Below are positions 20,815 through 24,033 of a DNA stretch of 24,033 nucleotides, piece by piece. The stretch lies in the NCBI GenBank assembly GCA_024693415.1, contig JAILKX010000063.1, positions 1 to 24,033 on the forward strand. Direction: 5' to 3'. This stretch comes from Bacilli bacterium. Its GTDB lineage: Bacteria; Bacillota_I; Bacilli_A; RFN20; CAG-826. Within the stretch, counting starts at the first letter, position 1. Every line of letters starts with the position of its first letter. The notes beneath the pieces were generated by a model. It searched no databases. It was not told the origin of the DNA and saw only the letters and a program-made list of their open reading frames with translations. The position numbers and the translations under genes are program-made.

Positions 20815-23800
20815 TTGACCAACCTAATCGAAGAGCTACAAAACCTGAACGTCACCTCCCCCCTCTTGAGCAAAAAGGGGCGTTTTGTCGTGGAGGAAAC
20901 GTTGGGCGTTGGCCTTCTTTTTGCTGCAATTTTCAAGAAAAAGCCTGCAAATTACGCTTTGGCGGCCAGCAATCAGTACGCGGCGCAGAGGCTTTATGAG
21001 TTCCTTCTGAACTTCCTCGACGAGGAGCAGATCGTCTTCTTCCCGTCCGACGAATTGCTGCGGGCGGAGCAGCTTACAAGCTCCCGCGAATTGCTTTCCC
21101 AGCGCCTTTACGCGATGGGTCAGCTGTGCCGTCCTGGGCCAAAGGTTTTGATCACCCACCCAAGCGCTTTGCTCCGTTATCTGCCCTCTAAGAAAAGGTT
21201 TATGGAAGAGGTCCTCACGATCAAGGTGGGGGACCACCTCGACCTCAAGCAGCTCAAGAGCCACTTGGTGGATATGGGCTATGGCGGACAGAACAAGGTA
21301 GAGCATTCTTTGCAGTTCGCTTCCCGCGGCGACATCCTCGACATCTATTCCGTTTCTTACCTCAATCCGGTGCGCATTGAGTTCTTCGACGACGAAATTG
21401 AGTCGATACGTCTATTCGATATCGGTTCCCAGACATCCAAAAAGCAATTGACCGAGTGCGTGATTTTGCCCGCGACCGATATCTTCCTGTCCGACGAAGA
21501 GCTAAGCGAGTTCATGCACAACGCCAAGAAAAGGCTCGAGGATGATAAAAAACTCCTCTCCCCGGTGATTGCGGATACCCTTGAGACCAACGTCGAGCTC
21601 GATTTCGAAGACTTCGTCACGAAAAACTACAAACAGTCGCTTTATAAATATTATGGATATGCGCTGGGGCAGGCGAACTCGATCCTCGATTACCTCGACC
21701 CCGAAATCACCTTCGTCTGCAATAAGCCGCAGTTCGACGAATCGAGCGCGATGCTTATCCGCGAAGCCGACGAATACCTCAGCGACCTCTTCCTTTCCGG
21801 CAGGGTCTTGTCGCGCCTAACCAACTACATGTCGCCTGAGCAGGCGTTTAAAAAGAGGTGCGTCCTCGGCTCAAATCCGTTCGCGACCTCCGCGGGCGAC
21901 ATCATCTTCCAGGCCCACAAGATCTCGATGATCGGGCGCAACATCGCCTCGATCGTCCCGACCATCCAAAGCTATCTCTCCACGAATTCCAAGGTCGTTT
22001 TGTGCCTCCCTGAGCCCCATCAGAAAGCGGCGGTGCTCAATTTCTTGGCCGACGCGCATATCGAACATGAGGGTGTGGCGGGGTTCGATCTGCCCGAAGG
22101 CAAACTCGCGATCAGCGACATCTCGCTTAGCGAAGGCTTTGAGATCCCCTCCCTCAAGATTGCTTATCTATCCTCCAGCGAACTGTTTGGACACAGGATC
22201 GTCGCCTCGAGATTCACCTCCAGATTCAAGAACGCGACCATCCTAAAAAGCTATGAAGAACTGAAACCAGGCGACTACGTAGTGCATGAATACCACGGAA
22301 TCGGCCAGTTCATCGATATCCAAACCCTGGAAGTCGATGGGGTTCACCGCGACCTTCTCCACATCGCTTACGCCAATAACGAATACCTGTATGTCCCGCT
22401 TGAGCAGTTTAGGCTCGTCAGGAAATACGCGGGCCGCGAAGGCGCTTCGCCCAAATTGTCCCGACTTTCTTCCGGCGAATGGGAAAAGCGGAAGACCAAA
22501 ATCAAGGAAAGGGTCAACGAATTGGCCGATAAGCTCATCAACCTTTACGGTGAGCGCGCCCGCATCAGCGGCTACGCCTTCCCGCCGGACGACGAGCTTC
22601 AGGAACAATTCGAGGCCGAATTCCCCTACGAGCTGACCGACGACCAATCCAAGGCCGTCGAGGACATCAAAAACGATATGGAACGCCCCGAACCGATGGA
22701 CCGCCTCGTTTGCGGCGATGTCGGATTCGGCAAGACCGAAGTCGCCTTCCGCGCGGCGTTCAAAGCCATCAATTCCGGTAAGCAGGTCGCTCTTTTGTGC
22801 CCGACGACCCTTTTGGCGAGGCAGCATTACGAGGTCGCGCAGCAGCGTTTCGCCTCCTTTGGCATCAAGATGGCCCTCTTCTCCCGCCTCGTCCCGGCGA
22901 GCGAACAGAAAAAGAGCATGGACGCGATCGCCAAAGGCGAGATCGACCTAGCGATCGGCACCCATAGGCTCCTTTCCAAAGAGATCGAATTCAAGAATCT
23001 CGGCCTCCTCATCGTCGACGAGGAACAGCGCTTCGGCGTCGAGCAGAAGGAACGGATCAAGGAAATGAAGCGGAACGTGGATGTATTAACCCTCTCCGCG
23101 ACCCCGATTCCCCGCACTTTGCAGATGTCGCTCGTCGGCATCCGCCCGCTTTCGGAAATCAATACGGCACCTTCTTCCAGGATGCCAATTCAAACATATG
23201 TCGTTCCTTTTAAGCAGGAAGCGGTGGATGAACTGGTTCAACGGGAGCTCGCAAGGCACGGCCAAGTGTTCTATGTCCATAACAAGGTCGAGACCATCTA
23301 CGCGATCGCGAGCAAACTCGCTGCCCGCATCCCGACCGCAGAAGTAGGGGTGGTCCACGGCCAAATGGACAAAGAGGACATCGAGGATGTCATGGAAAGG
23401 TTCTATGACGGACAGCTGAACGTTTTGGTCTGCACCTCGATCGTCGAAAATGGAATCGACATCCCGAACGCCAACATGATCATCGTTGAAAATGCCGACA
23501 CGTTCGGGCTTTCTCAGCTTTATCAGATCAAGGGGCGCGTGGGTCGCGGCAACCGCATCGCCTATGCCTACCTCATGTATAACGCTAGGAAGGACATGAA
23601 GGAAGACGGCCGGAAGAGGCTTCAGGCCATCCAAGAATTCACCGAGCTCGGATCCGGATACAAAATCGCCCAGCGCGACCTCATGATTCGCGGCGCCGGC
23701 GATATCCTCGGCCCCGAGCAGGCCGGCTTCATCGATTCGGTTGGCCTAGACCTCTATCTCAAATTGCTCCACGACGCGGTCGAGAACAAGCGCACCGGCC

Positions 23801-24033
23801 AAGAGCCGCCCGCGCCGGTCGCCAAGAAGCTTTTCAACATCGACGCTTACATCCCGAAAGAGTACGCGGTCCAGTCCGACAAGATCCAACTCTACCAGGC
23901 CCTAGAAGACGTCAAAGACGATAAGCAGTTGGCTGTTTTCGGCCAAAACATGAAGGACGTGTATGGAAAAATCCCCAAAGAGGTCGAACTGCTCATCCAG
24001 AAAAAACGCATCGACCTATTGACCGAAGAAGAG
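20815..24033 (+). CDS. mfd: Transcription-repair coupling factor Mfd (3' end outside the window)
   Basis: A continuous frame of 1073 codons runs off the right edge; full-length Mfd is about 1150 residues, so only part of the C-terminal domain 7 is missing. Mfd is an ATP-driven DNA translocase that removes stalled RNA polymerase and recruits UvrA. In order: the UvrB-like N-terminal region (about 1-300), the RNA polymerase interaction domain with KPGDYVVHEYHGIGQF (from 485), Walker A GDVGFGKT (634-641, K640), DEEQ box (735-738), SATPIPRT, and GRVGRG (907-912) in the second helicase lobe, followed by the TRG region. The start is TTG 20815, immediately after the pth stop, with AAGGAG six bases upstream. 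Confidence 0.97.
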   Translation, partial: MTNLIEELQNLNVTSPLLSKKGRFVVEETLGVGLLFAAIFKKKPANYALAASNQYAAQRLYEFLLNFLDEEQIVFFPSDELLRAEQLTSSRELLSQRLYAMGQLCRPGPKVLITHPSALLRYLPSKKRFMEEVLTIKVGDHLDLKQLKSHLVDMGYGGQNKVEHSLQFASRGDILDIYSVSYLNPVRIEFFDDEIESIRLFDIGSQTSKKQLTECVILPATDIFLSDEELSEFMHNAKKRLEDDKKLLSPVIADTLETNVELDFEDFVTKNYKQSLYKYYGYALGQANSILDYLDPEITFVCNKPQFDESSAMLIREADEYLSDLFLSGRVLSRLTNYMSPEQAFKKRCVLGSNPFATSAGDIIFQAHKISMIGRNIASIVPTIQSYLSTNSKVVLCLPEPHQKAAVLNFLADAHIEHEGVAGFDLPEGKLAISDISLSEGFEIPSLKIAYLSSSELFGHRIVASRFTSRFKNATILKSYEELKPGDYVVHEYHGIGQFIDIQTLEVDGVHRDLLHIAYANNEYLYVPLEQFRLVRKYAGREGASPKLSRLSSGEWEKRKTKIKERVNELADKLINLYGERARISGYAFPPDDELQEQFEAEFPYELTDDQSKAVEDIKNDMERPEPMDRLVCGDVGFGKTEVAFRAAFKAINSGKQVALLCPTTLLARQHYEVAQQRFASFGIKMALFSRLVPASEQKKSMDAIAKGEIDLAIGTHRLLSKEIEFKNLGLLIVDEEQRFGVEQKERIKEMKRNVDVLTLSATPIPRTLQMSLVGIRPLSEINTAPSSRMPIQTYVVPFKQEAVDELVQRELARHGQVFYVHNKVETIYAIASKLAARIPTAEVGVVHGQMDKEDIEDVMERFYDGQLNVLVCTSIVENGIDIPNANMIIVENADTFGLSQLYQIKGRVGRGNRIAYAYLMYNARKDMKEDGRKRLQAIQEFTELGSGYKIAQRDLMIRGAGDILGPEQAGFIDSVGLDLYLKLLHDAVENKRTGQEPPAPVAKKLFNIDAYIPKEYAVQSDKIQLYQALEDVKDDKQLAVFGQNMKDVYGKIPKEVELLIQKKRIDLLTEEE

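Noticed and set aside
23086..23634. 182-codon minus-strand open frame inside mfd
   Set aside because: It is a shadow of the helicase motifs of mfd on the other strand.

Overview
The window is chromosomal DNA of a low-to-mid GC Firmicutes-type bacterium, probably a deep Bacilli/Tenericutes-related gut lineage. That placement is inferred from gene content and codon style, not from a marker match. UGA is read as stop (pth, mfd and the sugar kinase end in TGA). Undecaprenyl-carrier and signalling genes suggest the cell has a wall. No phage, IS, CRISPR, tRNA or rRNA was recognised.

Layout. (1) 1-125: tail of an unidentified plus-strand gene. (2) 236-10713: a signalling-rich stretch. It holds an HD-GYP receptor divergent from a solute-binding lipoprotein, then an MBL-fold hydrolase, a YjbR/MmcQ protein and a phosphopantetheinyl transferase. 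It ends with a partner-switching set: a STAS antagonist followed by two different membrane proteins that each fuse a SpoIIE-type PP2C phosphatase to an RsbW-like HATPase domain. (3) 10848-14209: a MntP-like Mn exporter convergent with pyruvate phosphate dikinase. (4) 14210-14810: a 600-base non-coding gap with hairpins. (5) 14811-17716: a degenerate nucleotidyltransferase/HAD-phosphatase fusion divergent from an FGGY sugar kinase. (6) 17717-17986: a strongly structured non-coding stretch. (7) 17987-19609: tetR and a DUF368 (PopT-like) membrane protein. (8) 19703-24033: a flavodoxin-pth-mfd operon, with mfd cut by the window end.

How it works together. Regions 2 and 3 suggest extracellular sensing feeding c-di-GMP turnover and STAS-based partner switching. 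No sigma factor, GGDEF protein or ABC permease lies in the window, so outputs must be elsewhere. The right half is housekeeping. Arg codons shift from AGG/AGA on the left to CGC on the right.

The most striking feature is at gene starts. Eight transcription-unit starts have a -10-like box (often extended, e.g. TGATAATAT or TGATAGAAT) ending only 6-10 bases before the start codon, with no Shine-Dalgarno sequence. This implies widespread leaderless mRNAs, alongside other genes (ppdK, the sugar kinase, tetR, STAS, mfd) that carry strong Shine-Dalgarno sites.
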